Below are positions 43,990 to 52,766 of a stretch of DNA of 64,000 nucleotides, piece by piece (positions within the stretch are counted from its first letter, which is position 1; each line of letters opens with the position of its first letter). The notes under the pieces are model-generated. The model did no database searches. It saw only the letters and a list, made by a program, of their open reading frames with translations, and had not been told where the DNA came from. Position numbers and translations under genes: made by a program. This stretch comes from Bacteroidota bacterium. GTDB lineage: Bacteria > Bacteroidota > Bacteroidia > B-17B0 > Aurantibacillaceae. The stretch is from assembly GCA_029237825.1 (NCBI GenBank), contig JAQZBQ010000007.1, positions 186,001 to 250,000 of the forward strand, given 5' to 3'.

Positions 43990-44445
43990 TTAATCCTCCC
44001 AATAATCGATGATTAAACCGTCGTTCGGGCTGATGCCGATTGACCGTTTCTCAGTTCCAAAATCAATGATTAAGGCGTCATTTAAAAATTGTGTGTCTTC
44101 TTTACTTAGTTGAAAGCCATCAATGGTTTGTCCAATGACATCTGTCCACATTTTTGTAGTCGACGCGTCAATTGGTATGATTTTAATTTTATCGCCAAAC
44201 TCCTGCTTCAGCTGGTTTTTTTCCTCCTCGAAGTTAAAGTCAGTCAATACGTCAATGCCGGTCCCTTCTTCATTACAGGTAATCACCAGGTTTGAATCCT
44301 CGAAAACTAATTCCACGTTATCGATTAAGTCAACCTGCGCCTCAGGGTTAAAACGATTCACCCAAAAATAGATCATCACTTTTTTAAGTATTTTCCCTTC
44401 GGCTGTCGCAAGAAGCTGTAATTGATGATTCGTAAAGTGTGACAT
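43990..44445 (-). CDS. Hypothetical acidic cytosolic protein
   Basis: A 151-residue protein, strongly acidic, with no signal peptide or membrane segment. The pattern alternates short strands and charged helices (VDLIDNVELVFEDSNLVITCNEEGTGIDVL, FNFEEEKNQLKQEFGDKIKIIPID). I do not recognise the family. It is 43 nt downstream of ACMSD on the same strand, so it may share its transcript. Confidence 0.6.
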   Translation of the reverse strand: MSHFTNHQLQLLATAEGKILKKVMIYFWVNRFNPEAQVDLIDNVELVFEDSNLVITCNEEGTGIDVLTDFNFEEEKNQLKQEFGDKIKIIPIDASTTKMWTDVIGQTIDGFQLSKEDTQFLNDALIIDFGTEKRSIGISPNDGLIIDYWED

Positions 44446-44488
44446 AAACTCAGTTTTTTGATTTAGAATTAAATTGACGTAATTTCAA

Positions 44489-45478
44489 TTAAAGTGAAAG
44501 CCAGGCTTTAGCTGCGGTAGACATGATAATTTCTTTTGTTGAATCGCTCAGTGGTGATTCCCTTACTAACGCTCCGGGTACTGCTTCTCCTAGCGGAAAT
44601 GGATAATCGGAACCCTGCACCACTTTGTCTGCACCAACCAGATCAATAATGTATTGAAGCATTTTATGGTCGCACACATGGGAATCTACCCAGAATTTAC
44701 CGAGGTACTTTTTTGGATTATGCGGATTGTCAATAGCCACCAGGTCGGGCCGGCATTCCCAACCATGTTCAATACGGCTTATTGTGGGCAAAAATGACCC
44801 ACCGCCATGCGCAAAACACACTTTTAAATTAGGAAATTTTTCAAAAATTCCTCCAAAAATCATGGAGCATATCGCTCGACTGATCTCAGCGGGCATACCA
44901 ACAAGCCATGGTAACCAATACTTAGTCATGTGCTCTTGCCCCATCATTTGCCAGGGATGAATTAAGATAGCAGCGTTTAAGCTTTCTGCTGCTTCCCAAA
45001 GTTCATAAAATTGAGGTTCGCCCAGGTTGATGTTGTTGACATTGCTGCCGATCTGAACGCCTTTGAAACCCATGTCCATGCAGCGTTCCAGTTCCTTAAC
45101 TGCGAGTTTGGTATCCTGCATTGGAACCGTCGCCAGTCCGAGGAATTTATCAGGATATGCTTTAAAAGTTTGCGCGATGTCATCATTCAGGAATTGTGAA
45201 ATTTCAAGTCCGTCCTGTGGTTTTGCATCGTAACTGAACATCACCGGAATCGTGCAGATAACCTGCACATTGGTCTTATGCTCCGACATTTCTTTAATGC
45301 GTAATTCAGGGTTCCAGCAGTTTTCAACGATCTCTCTAAAACGCTTTTCCCCCTGCATCATCCAGGCTCTGCCCGGTTGGTGATGATCGAGTTGAATAAA
45401 GTTTCCGTAACCGAATTTTTTAGTGAAATCCGGTATGTGTTTAGGTATTATGTGTGTGTGTGTATCGATTGTGAACAT
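44489..45478 (-). CDS. 2-amino-3-carboxymuconate-6-semialdehyde decarboxylase (ACMSD)
   Basis: A 329-residue amidohydrolase-fold decarboxylase that removes CO2 from the product of HAAO and so steers kynurenine breakdown away from quinolinate/NAD. Zinc ligands fit: H7 and H9 (DTHTHI), H174 (ILIHPW), and D291 (GSDYPFPLG); H224 lies in CFAHGGGS. The stretch GRAWMMQGEKRFREIVENCWNPELRIKEM is characteristic of ACMSD. The ring-opening enzyme HAAO is 40 kb away at 4128-4652, and no other kynurenine-route enzyme lies between them. Confidence 0.9.
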   Translation of the reverse strand: MFTIDTHTHIIPKHIPDFTKKFGYGNFIQLDHHQPGRAWMMQGEKRFREIVENCWNPELRIKEMSEHKTNVQVICTIPVMFSYDAKPQDGLEISQFLNDDIAQTFKAYPDKFLGLATVPMQDTKLAVKELERCMDMGFKGVQIGSNVNNINLGEPQFYELWEAAESLNAAILIHPWQMMGQEHMTKYWLPWLVGMPAEISRAICSMIFGGIFEKFPNLKVCFAHGGGSFLPTISRIEHGWECRPDLVAIDNPHNPKKYLGKFWVDSHVCDHKMLQYIIDLVGADKVVQGSDYPFPLGEAVPGALVRESPLSDSTKEIIMSTAAKAWLSL

Positions 45479-45482
45479 CTGC

Positions 45483-45490
45483 CAAAGTTA
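45483..45490 (-). promoter_or_regulatory. Candidate -7 box (TAACTTTG) just before ACMSD
   Basis: The box ends 4 nt before the ATG at 45478. If real, transcription would start at or next to the start codon and give a leaderless message. No good -33. Confidence 0.3.
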
Positions 45491-45551
45491 ATTATAAAAA
45501 ACAATTCCTAACTTTCCCGGAACCAATACGGTGTGCGAGATATCAACTTTT

Positions 45552-46202
45552 ATGGACCCATTAATTTCCCAAACGATCGATTTTGTGAAACAAGAATTGC
45601 AGTGCGCAGAGGCAGGGCATGATTGGTTTCATGTTGAGCGGGTTTATCGAACAAGTATGTTAATTCATGATATCGAGGGTGGAAATGCATTGGTGATTGC
45701 CCTGGCAGCATTGCTGCACGATATTGCCGATCCAAAATTTCATAATGGTAATGAAGCTATTGGCCCGGAGAAGGCAGAGCGGTTTCTAAAATCGGTTGGT
45801 GTTGCAGAGACAAAAATTGCCCACGTTAAACACATTATCGAAGGCGTGTCGTATAAGAACAGTTTTGATAATAAAAGATTTACCTCACTGGAAATGAACA
45901 TTATTCAGGATGCCGACCGACTCGACGCCATTGGCGCCATTGGAATTGCAAGAGCCTTTACTTATGGTGGGTTTAAAAACAGAACTCTTTACGATCCCGA
46001 AATCATGCCGGTAACAGAACACACGAAAGAAAGTTATAAGAAAACCACCGCTCCAACGATTAATCATTTTTATGAGAAGCTTCTTTTATTAAAAGATAAA
46101 ATGAATACCGTAACCGGGAAGAAACTTGCGGAAGAACGGCATGATTTCATGAAGCTTTACCTGGAACAATTTTACAAAGAATGGAGAGGGAGTGCAGTTT
46201 AA
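45552..46202 (+). CDS. HD-domain phosphohydrolase
   Basis: A 216-residue metal-dependent phosphohydrolase. The HD motif is clear: H in HDWFHVERVYR, then LAALLHDIADPKFH, and a downstream Asp in NIIQDADRLDAIGAIGIAR. These match the YpgQ/YedJ-type soluble HD group, some of which act on nucleotides. The ATG at 45552 is preferred to the GTG at 45531. Its stop shares TTAA with the end of the convergent DUF885 gene. Confidence 0.82.
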   Translation: MDPLISQTIDFVKQELQCAEAGHDWFHVERVYRTSMLIHDIEGGNALVIALAALLHDIADPKFHNGNEAIGPEKAERFLKSVGVAETKIAHVKHIIEGVSYKNSFDNKRFTSLEMNIIQDADRLDAIGAIGIARAFTYGGFKNRTLYDPEIMPVTEHTKESYKKTTAPTINHFYEKLLLLKDKMNTVTGKKLAEERHDFMKLYLEQFYKEWRGSAV

Positions 46203-47953
46203 CGATTCGCACTATTTAACATCAATTCCTTAATATATTTAACCGGCGCACTTCCATAGCTTAGAAAAGTTTCATGAAAATGTTTGAGGTTATATTTTGT
46301 CCCTTGTTTTTTTCTAAAATCGTTCCGTAGGGCACAGATCTCTGTAAACCCCGTAAAGTAAGAGCATAACTGTACCTGGCTCACACACACCCGCTTCCAT
46401 TTTCCTTCTGCTTCAGCCTGTTGTTGGAAGGCTTGTTTTATCAATAAGTTCATGGCGTCTTCCTTAGTCATGTTGTTTACATGCACACCATAATCCAAAA
46501 TGGTATTGCAAGTGCTTCGTAAGTTCCATTTATAGTACATGAGCCACATTTCATCAGAATTATTCCCGAATCCATTTTCCAGCATCATCAGTTCCGAATA
46601 CACCGCCCATCCTTCAACCATAGCTCCGTTTCCGAATATGGCTTTGATGATACTTGGTGATTTGTTTGAATAAATTAACTGGGTATAATGTCCGGGAATT
46701 GCTTCGTGGATATTTAAAATCTGAAGGATATAATAATTGTATTCACGAAGGTAACTTTCAATCTGTTGTTTGCTCCATCCCGAGAAGCTGCCTACGTTGT
46801 AGTAGGTATTGCCTTCTTTATCATAGGGTCCCGGTGAAGATATGGAGGCGCCTGCCACCCCCGCCATATAAGCCGGTTCTTTTCGAACAACCAATGGTTT
46901 TGCAGGATCAAGAAAAATCAAGTCCTTTTGTGTTACAAAGTTTACCAATAAAGGTATTTGACGTTCGATTACAAGTTGAAATGAATCTGGTGCAACGTGT
47001 CTGAGTGATATAACATCGATCAATTGCCTGATAGCGGCTAATGAATCAGAAGGTATGTTTTTACCTTCCAGATATTTTGGCCACAGTTTTTTGGTAAGTG
47101 CAAACATCTTAACATGCAACTCTTCTTTATGTGCCTGTGCTTTTTGGAAAATTTCATCAGCAGCATATTCCGATTGTATATCATGACTAAATTTTTCAGC
47201 ATATAATTCTTTCCCTAATTGGAAAGGCCTTGGATTGTCATTTTTAAATTCCTTTAAAAAGCGCGCATAGTCGCCAATTATAACTTTAACTTCTGCAGCT
47301 CTTTGCAGGATAAGGTCTTTTTCATTAACATTTAAACTGGATTTGTCGAGTGCAGCTTTTAAATCCGCATCAAATGTAGATGCACCGCCAAGATTTTGGT
47401 CGATTGCCAGCCGCGTATGTTCAACTGTTGGGTATTTGAGTTGACGTCTCGCCGTTTCATAATAAGCCTTAACATTCCGCATTTTCGAATAGAAATTCCG
47501 TAAACGGTTGTTTAAGGAATCATAGTCATTGGCCAGCATTTCAGCAAAACCGCCGCATACATTATACTCGCCTGGGTTCCACTCGTACGATTTATAGTTT
47601 TTGATATACCATTTCGTGGAATTCAGTTGACCTTCAATAATTTTCAAATCAATTTTATTATTGTCTGATAAATTACCAGAATGAAACGTTTTTAAGGAAT
47701 CTAAATTGTCGTCACAAAAAGTGAGTTCTTTTTTTCGTTGGGCATCATCAGGAATAATTAACACACTGTCAAACTTATGATATCCCTGACTGCTGGCCCA
47801 ACCAGGGTATATTTCCCACAAACGTAATACAAAGCGTTCTTTGAATGCGTTGAAAGTAACATCCTCATTAAGCTGTCTACCCTCTGTTTTCTTTATGCTA
47901 TCACCGCAGGAAGAAAAGACAAGAATGGAAATACCAATCAGAATTTTTTTCAT
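46199..47953 (-). CDS. DUF885 family lipoprotein, putative metallopeptidase-like
   Basis: A 584-residue exported lipoprotein. The start at ATG 47953 gives MKKILIGISILVFSSC with a lipobox; the frame extends upstream but would overlap hutU. The body is helical. HEAIPGHYTQLIYS is the HExxxxH-like signature of DUF885 proteins, with GWAVYSELMMLE downstream. The family resembles zinc peptidases but the activity is not proven for most members. Function here unknown. Confidence 0.85.
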   Translation of the reverse strand: MKKILIGISILVFSSCGDSIKKTEGRQLNEDVTFNAFKERFVLRLWEIYPGWASSQGYHKFDSVLIIPDDAQRKKELTFCDDNLDSLKTFHSGNLSDNNKIDLKIIEGQLNSTKWYIKNYKSYEWNPGEYNVCGGFAEMLANDYDSLNNRLRNFYSKMRNVKAYYETARRQLKYPTVEHTRLAIDQNLGGASTFDADLKAALDKSSLNVNEKDLILQRAAEVKVIIGDYARFLKEFKNDNPRPFQLGKELYAEKFSHDIQSEYAADEIFQKAQAHKEELHVKMFALTKKLWPKYLEGKNIPSDSLAAIRQLIDVISLRHVAPDSFQLVIERQIPLLVNFVTQKDLIFLDPAKPLVVRKEPAYMAGVAGASISSPGPYDKEGNTYYNVGSFSGWSKQQIESYLREYNYYILQILNIHEAIPGHYTQLIYSNKSPSIIKAIFGNGAMVEGWAVYSELMMLENGFGNNSDEMWLMYYKWNLRSTCNTILDYGVHVNNMTKEDAMNLLIKQAFQQQAEAEGKWKRVCVSQVQLCSYFTGFTEICALRNDFRKKQGTKYNLKHFHETFLSYGSAPVKYIKELMLNSANR

Positions 47954-47996
47954 TACTTCATTAACATGATGTGTTTTAATTTCTTGGTTGAAAGGT

Positions 47997-50030
47997 TTAG
48001 AATAATTCATTCAACAGTGAATCGTCTACAAGGTTTGGCAGAGTTACTTTTAAATTTGGAGTGCGCGCCATTTCCCGTTTGATAGCGAAGTTTGCTTCTT
48101 TATTTCTTGCCCAGCTTCTTCTGGCAATACCATTATTAACATCCCAAAACAACATTGATTTTAACTTTCTGTCAGCATCTTCGCTTCCATCTAACACTAA
48201 ACCAAAACCGCCATTGATTACTTCTCCCCAACCAACTCCACCGCCATTATGTAAACTGACCCAGGTAGCGCCTCGGAAGCTATCACCCACAAAATTCTGG
48301 ACGGCCATGTCGGCTGTAAATTTTGATCCATCATAAATGTTTGATGTTTCGCGGTAAGGTGAATCCGTTCCGCTTACATCATGATGGTCACGGCCTAACA
48401 CCACCGGAGCTGAAATTTCTTTTGCTGCTATGGCCTTATTAATTGCTTCGGCAATTTTTACCCTACCTTCGCTGTCTGCATACAGAATACGGGCCTGCGA
48501 GCCAACAACCAGGTTGTTTTTCATTGCATCCCTGATCCAGATAATATTATCGCTCAGCTGTTGGTTTATTTCCGGCGGCGCAGTTTTATAAATTTGTTCC
48601 AAAACGCCAAGCGCAATTTCGTCAGTTTTACGAAGATCATTTTCGTTGGCGCTTGTGCAAACCCATCGGAAAGGACCAAAACCATAATCAAAACACATTG
48701 GGCCAAGGATATCCTGAACATAGGAATTGTATTTAAATGTTGCACCAACACGACCACCTTTTACAGGTTTTTCTGTTTTGTAGATATCGGCACCTGCACG
48801 ACCTGCTTCTAAAAGAAAAGCATTGCCATAATCAAAAAAGTACATCCCTTTAGCGTGCAATGCGTTAATAGCATTTGCGTGTCGCACTAACGTTTTTTGA
48901 ACTTCTTCCTTAAATTTTTCAGGATTTTCAGCCATCATGGCATTACTTTCCTCCAATGTTAAACCAACAGGATAATAGCCACCAGCCCAGGGATTGTGTA
49001 AAGATGTCTGATCTGAACCAATGTCAACGGTCATATTTTCTTTTACAAGGCGTTCCCATAAATCAACAACATTACCCTGATACGCTAATGACACAGCCTC
49101 TTTGTTTTCGCGCGCTTGTTTAATTCTCTCAATCAAAGTATCCAGTTGTTCAAAAACTTCATCTACCCATCCCTGGGATTTTCTGGTATGAACCGCTTTC
49201 GGGTTTATCTCAGCGGTTACAGAAATGAGCTCAGCAATCTTGGCTGCTTTCGGTTGTGCTCCGCTCATTCCTCCTAAGCCACACGTAACAAATAATTTGC
49301 CTTTCCGTTCTTCTTCAGTTTTACAAATTTTGCGCGCGGCATTCATTACGGTGATACACGTGCCATGAACAATTCCCTGCGGACCAATGTACATGAATGA
49401 TCCGGCAGTCATTTGCCCGTATTGTGTCACGCCCAAAGCATTGAATTTTTCCCAGTCATCCGGTTTACTATAATTTGGAATCATCATCCCATTAGTGACA
49501 ACTACCCTTGGAGCATCTTTATGCGAGGGAAATAGTCCCATTGGATGACCGCTGTATAATACAAGGGTTTGCTCATCGGTCATTGTTGCCAGGTATTGCA
49601 TGGTAAGCAGGTATTGGGCCCAGTTTTGAAAGACAGAACCATTACCACCATAAGTGATAAGTTCATGCGGATGCTGAGCAACGGCATAGTCAAGGTTATT
49701 GCTTAGCATGTGCATGATTGCAGCTGACTGTATGGATTGATGGGGGTAATCGTGAATTGGTCGTGCAAATATTTTATAATCGGGACGAAACCTGTACATG
49801 TATATTCTTCCGTAGGTTTTTAGTTCGTCAGCAAATTCTTTGGACAACACCGCATGATGTTTAGGATCGAAGTACCGGAGCGCATTTTGTATAGCCAGTT
49901 TCTTTTCGTCAGTTGTTAAGCTATCCTTGCGTTTTGGTGCGTGATTGATTGTTTTTTCATACGGTTTTGGGAGTGGAAGTTCCGACGGAATTCCCTGTAA
50001 AATATGTTGTTGAAATTGTTTTAATTCCAT
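47997..50030 (-). CDS. hutU: Urocanate hydratase
   Basis: A 677-residue NAD-dependent enzyme that hydrates urocanate to imidazolonepropionate in histidine breakdown. Typical motifs: YGGNGSVFQNWAQYLLTM, TCGLGGMSGAQPKAA, DQTSLHNPWAGGYYPVG, and GGVGWGEVINGGFG. It is longer than the 550-560-residue form, as in a known larger group. ATG 50030 is chosen over an in-frame TTG three codons upstream. No hutH, hutI or hutG lies in the window, so the pathway is scattered. Confidence 0.95.
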   Translation of the reverse strand: MELKQFQQHILQGIPSELPLPKPYEKTINHAPKRKDSLTTDEKKLAIQNALRYFDPKHHAVLSKEFADELKTYGRIYMYRFRPDYKIFARPIHDYPHQSIQSAAIMHMLSNNLDYAVAQHPHELITYGGNGSVFQNWAQYLLTMQYLATMTDEQTLVLYSGHPMGLFPSHKDAPRVVVTNGMMIPNYSKPDDWEKFNALGVTQYGQMTAGSFMYIGPQGIVHGTCITVMNAARKICKTEEERKGKLFVTCGLGGMSGAQPKAAKIAELISVTAEINPKAVHTRKSQGWVDEVFEQLDTLIERIKQARENKEAVSLAYQGNVVDLWERLVKENMTVDIGSDQTSLHNPWAGGYYPVGLTLEESNAMMAENPEKFKEEVQKTLVRHANAINALHAKGMYFFDYGNAFLLEAGRAGADIYKTEKPVKGGRVGATFKYNSYVQDILGPMCFDYGFGPFRWVCTSANENDLRKTDEIALGVLEQIYKTAPPEINQQLSDNIIWIRDAMKNNLVVGSQARILYADSEGRVKIAEAINKAIAAKEISAPVVLGRDHHDVSGTDSPYRETSNIYDGSKFTADMAVQNFVGDSFRGATWVSLHNGGGVGWGEVINGGFGLVLDGSEDADRKLKSMLFWDVNNGIARRSWARNKEANFAIKREMARTPNLKVTLPNLVDDSLLNELF

Positions 50031-50118
50031 AGCGGGCAATGGGATAATTGATTAATTTGACGTGTTGAAATTACATGTTTTTTTTAAACTTTTCCCGTCA
50101 CATAGGTTTTAGTACACA

Positions 50119-51441
50119 ATGAAAAAGATTAATATCATTTGGTTCCGGAGAGATTTGCGACTGGAAGACAACGCGGCTCTTTATTTTGCGTTAAAAGCGG
50201 GTTTACCCGTTTTGCCTGTGTTTGTTTTTGATACACATATCCTTAGCAAACTTGCTGACCCATGTGATGCGAGAGTGGAATTTATTCACTCTGCCTTAAG
50301 CGGATTAAATGAACAGCTGAAAAAATTCGGATCATCTATAAAAATTTTTCATTCTTCACCTCAAGATGCATTCGTAAGCCTATTAAATGATTATCAAGTT
50401 GACTCGGTATATGCCAATCATGATTATGAACCCTATGCGCGTGAACGTGACGAGTCGGTAAAAAGTTTACTTCAAAAACACGCGGCCCATTTTAAAACCT
50501 ATAAGGATCAATGCATTTTCGAAAAAGATGAAATTATTAAGGAAAATGGCTCGCCTTATACCATATTTACGCCGTATAGCAAAAAATGGAAGCTGAAGTT
50601 GAATGACTATATGGTGAAGCCTTATCCTACCAAAAAGTACTTTACTCAGTTTTTTCAAACCCCACCGTTTAAATTTCCATCTCTGGCAAGCATAGGATTT
50701 AAATCAGCCCATCATGAAGTGCCCGCTGCTACAGTAAAAAAAATACTTGTTCAAAAATATAAGGAACAGCGTGACTTTCCAGGGATCCAGGGGACAAGTC
50801 GTTTAAGCGTGCATTTACGGTTTGGTACGGTAAGCATCCGGTCATTAACGAAACAAGCGCTTGAACTTAGTGAAACATGGTTAATCGAATTGATATGGAG
50901 GGATTTTTACATGATGATTTTATACCAGTTTCCTCAGGTTGTTACGAAGTCATTTAAACCTGCTTATGACAGGATTGAATGGAGAAACGATGAAAAAGAA
51001 TTTGAAGCTTGGTGCAAAGGTAATACCGGTTATCCCATTGTGGATGCAGGAATGAGGGAACTTAATTCTACCGGTTTTATGCACAATCGGGTAAGAATGA
51101 TTGTGGCTAGTTTTTTAATTAAGGACTTGCTGATTGACTGGCGATGGGGTGAAGCGTACTTTGCACAGAAGTTATTGGATTTTGATCTAAGCGCTAATAA
51201 TGGCGGGTGGCAATGGGCGGCGGGAAGCGGTTGTGATTCGGCACCGTATTTCAGAATTTTTAACCCGGCGGAACAAACTAAAAAATTTGATCCTGAATAC
51301 ACCTACATTAGGAAATGGGTTCCTGAGTGTAATACCTCGCACTATATAAAACCCATTGTTGATCATTCGGCTGCCAGGCTAAGAACCTTAAAAGTGTACA
51401 AAGAAGCATTAACAGAAAATAATCAAACCAGTCTTTTTTAA
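50119..51441 (+). CDS. phr: Deoxyribodipyrimidine photolyase/cryptochrome family protein
   Basis: A 440-residue FAD enzyme that repairs UV-made pyrimidine dimers using light. The N-terminal antenna domain (INIIWFRRDLRLEDNAAL, VYANHDYEPYARERD) is followed by the helical FAD domain with GTSRLSVHLRFGTVS, RDFYMMILYQFP, GYPIVDAGMREL, MHNRVRMIVASFL and NNGGWQWAAGSGCDSAPYFRIFNP. The tryptophans used for electron transfer fit the class I CPD photolyase pattern. Divergent from hutU. Its stop shares TTAA with the convergent histidine kinase. Confidence 0.93.
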   Translation: MKKINIIWFRRDLRLEDNAALYFALKAGLPVLPVFVFDTHILSKLADPCDARVEFIHSALSGLNEQLKKFGSSIKIFHSSPQDAFVSLLNDYQVDSVYANHDYEPYARERDESVKSLLQKHAAHFKTYKDQCIFEKDEIIKENGSPYTIFTPYSKKWKLKLNDYMVKPYPTKKYFTQFFQTPPFKFPSLASIGFKSAHHEVPAATVKKILVQKYKEQRDFPGIQGTSRLSVHLRFGTVSIRSLTKQALELSETWLIELIWRDFYMMILYQFPQVVTKSFKPAYDRIEWRNDEKEFEAWCKGNTGYPIVDAGMRELNSTGFMHNRVRMIVASFLIKDLLIDWRWGEAYFAQKLLDFDLSANNGGWQWAAGSGCDSAPYFRIFNPAEQTKKFDPEYTYIRKWVPECNTSHYIKPIVDHSAARLRTLKVYKEALTENNQTSLF

Positions 51442-52670
51442 ATCGGGAAAACAAAACTAACGCAGGCTCCTTTTTCGTTTTTGAAAACAACTTTTGCGTC
51501 TATCTGGTCCCCAAGGGATTCTATTAATGAAAGGCCGAGCGCTGTTTCATTTCGCTTGGAAATATCGGCAAAACCTGTGCCATTATCGCAAATGCAAATG
51601 TGAATGCGATCATAAATTAGCTGAAGCTTAATTCGGATGCATGGATGATCAATGGGGTGGTAGAAGGCGTGCTTGAGGGAATTTGTGAGTACCTCGTTTA
51701 TGATTAATCCAATCGGGACAGCTTTCGTAATCTCAATTTCAACCGGATCGAGTTCTTCCTGAATCTCAATTTCACAGTTAGCAATAGGAAAACTTTTTAT
51801 TACCTCTTTGACCAATTCCGAAACGTACGAATGAAGTTTTATTTTAGATAAATTATCTTTCTTGTATAAACGCTCATGCACCATTGCAATACTCATTACC
51901 CTGTTTCTTGATTCAATCAAAATTTGCCTGGATTGTTCACAGGGCGCCTTTTCTGTTTGCAGGTTAAGTAACCCAGTGATAATGGCAAGATTATTTTTTA
52001 CACGGTGTTGTATTTCAGCAAGCAATACATCTTTCTCTTTTAACGACTGGGTAACCTTTAACTGTGCAATTTGTTCTTTATGCAACAGCGCCATTGCTTC
52101 ATCATTTTGACGGTTAATAAGTTTTATGACTAATAACACAAGAATAATGGTAATAATAAATGCCAGAACGCTGTTGTAGACCCAGAGTGTCGAGTTGTCG
52201 TGCTGGGTGAGGGTTTCGTTTTTTAAAAAAGAAATTTCGATGAAAAGTGAAGCTAAAAAACTAACAAGTGTAACAAGGAAAAATATGACTGTGCGGGATG
52301 TTGATTGCGAAGGGTTATGGATAAGCGCTACACAAAAAATAACCGGAAAATAATACAGGTAATTTCCTACAGCAACAATGTATTGCTTACATAATAAAAA
52401 AATCGTGATGTTAATCGATACAACAAAAACCCACGTAGCGATGTGATGAAGTTTTTGGTAGTTACAATAAAGACTTATTAAGGAACAGATACCCGTGAAA
52501 AGCACTGTTCCGGTAGCATAACTACCGCTGATAAAAAAAATAGTAGAAAGGCCCAATAGTAATCCGGAAAGAGTAATGAGTGCAATGAGATTAACGATCC
52601 GGGCCTCCCGCTTCAGGAAGAACTCCATCTCGGTTTCTACCCCCAGATTTATCAGGTTTCCAAAAATCAT
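51438..52670 (-). CDS. Membrane sensor histidine kinase (HisKA_2/HWE-like)
   Basis: About 410 residues from ATG 52670; a TTG ten codons upstream is also in frame, but the ATG follows a purine-rich AGAGGGTAGG. Six hydrophobic segments fill the N-terminal half, followed by a coiled linker (EQIAQLKVTQSLKEKD). The phospho-acceptor is the His in LAEIQHRVKNNLAIITGLL, the HisKA_2 type. The ATPase domain has the N-box INEVLTNSLKHAF and G-box ICDNGTGFAD. No response regulator is adjacent, so this is an orphan kinase; its signal is unknown. Confidence 0.85.
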   Translation of the reverse strand: MIFGNLINLGVETEMEFFLKREARIVNLIALITLSGLLLGLSTIFFISGSYATGTVLFTGICSLISLYCNYQKLHHIATWVFVVSINITIFLLCKQYIVAVGNYLYYFPVIFCVALIHNPSQSTSRTVIFFLVTLVSFLASLFIEISFLKNETLTQHDNSTLWVYNSVLAFIITIILVLLVIKLINRQNDEAMALLHKEQIAQLKVTQSLKEKDVLLAEIQHRVKNNLAIITGLLNLQTEKAPCEQSRQILIESRNRVMSIAMVHERLYKKDNLSKIKLHSYVSELVKEVIKSFPIANCEIEIQEELDPVEIEITKAVPIGLIINEVLTNSLKHAFYHPIDHPCIRIKLQLIYDRIHICICDNGTGFADISKRNETALGLSLIESLGDQIDAKVVFKNEKGACVSFVFPI

Positions 52671-52766
52671 CCTACCCTCTTTGTTCAATTGAGGTTTCAA
52701 GGTAGGAATTTTTTCGAATTACAAATTTTTTTCGATCCGCTTTGCTTGAACGATTTAGACCAGAGA

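Noticed and set aside
46203-48010. Longer N-terminus for the DUF885 gene starting at 48010
   Set aside because: It would overlap hutU and place 19 residues before a clear lipoprotein signal; ATG 47953 is better.
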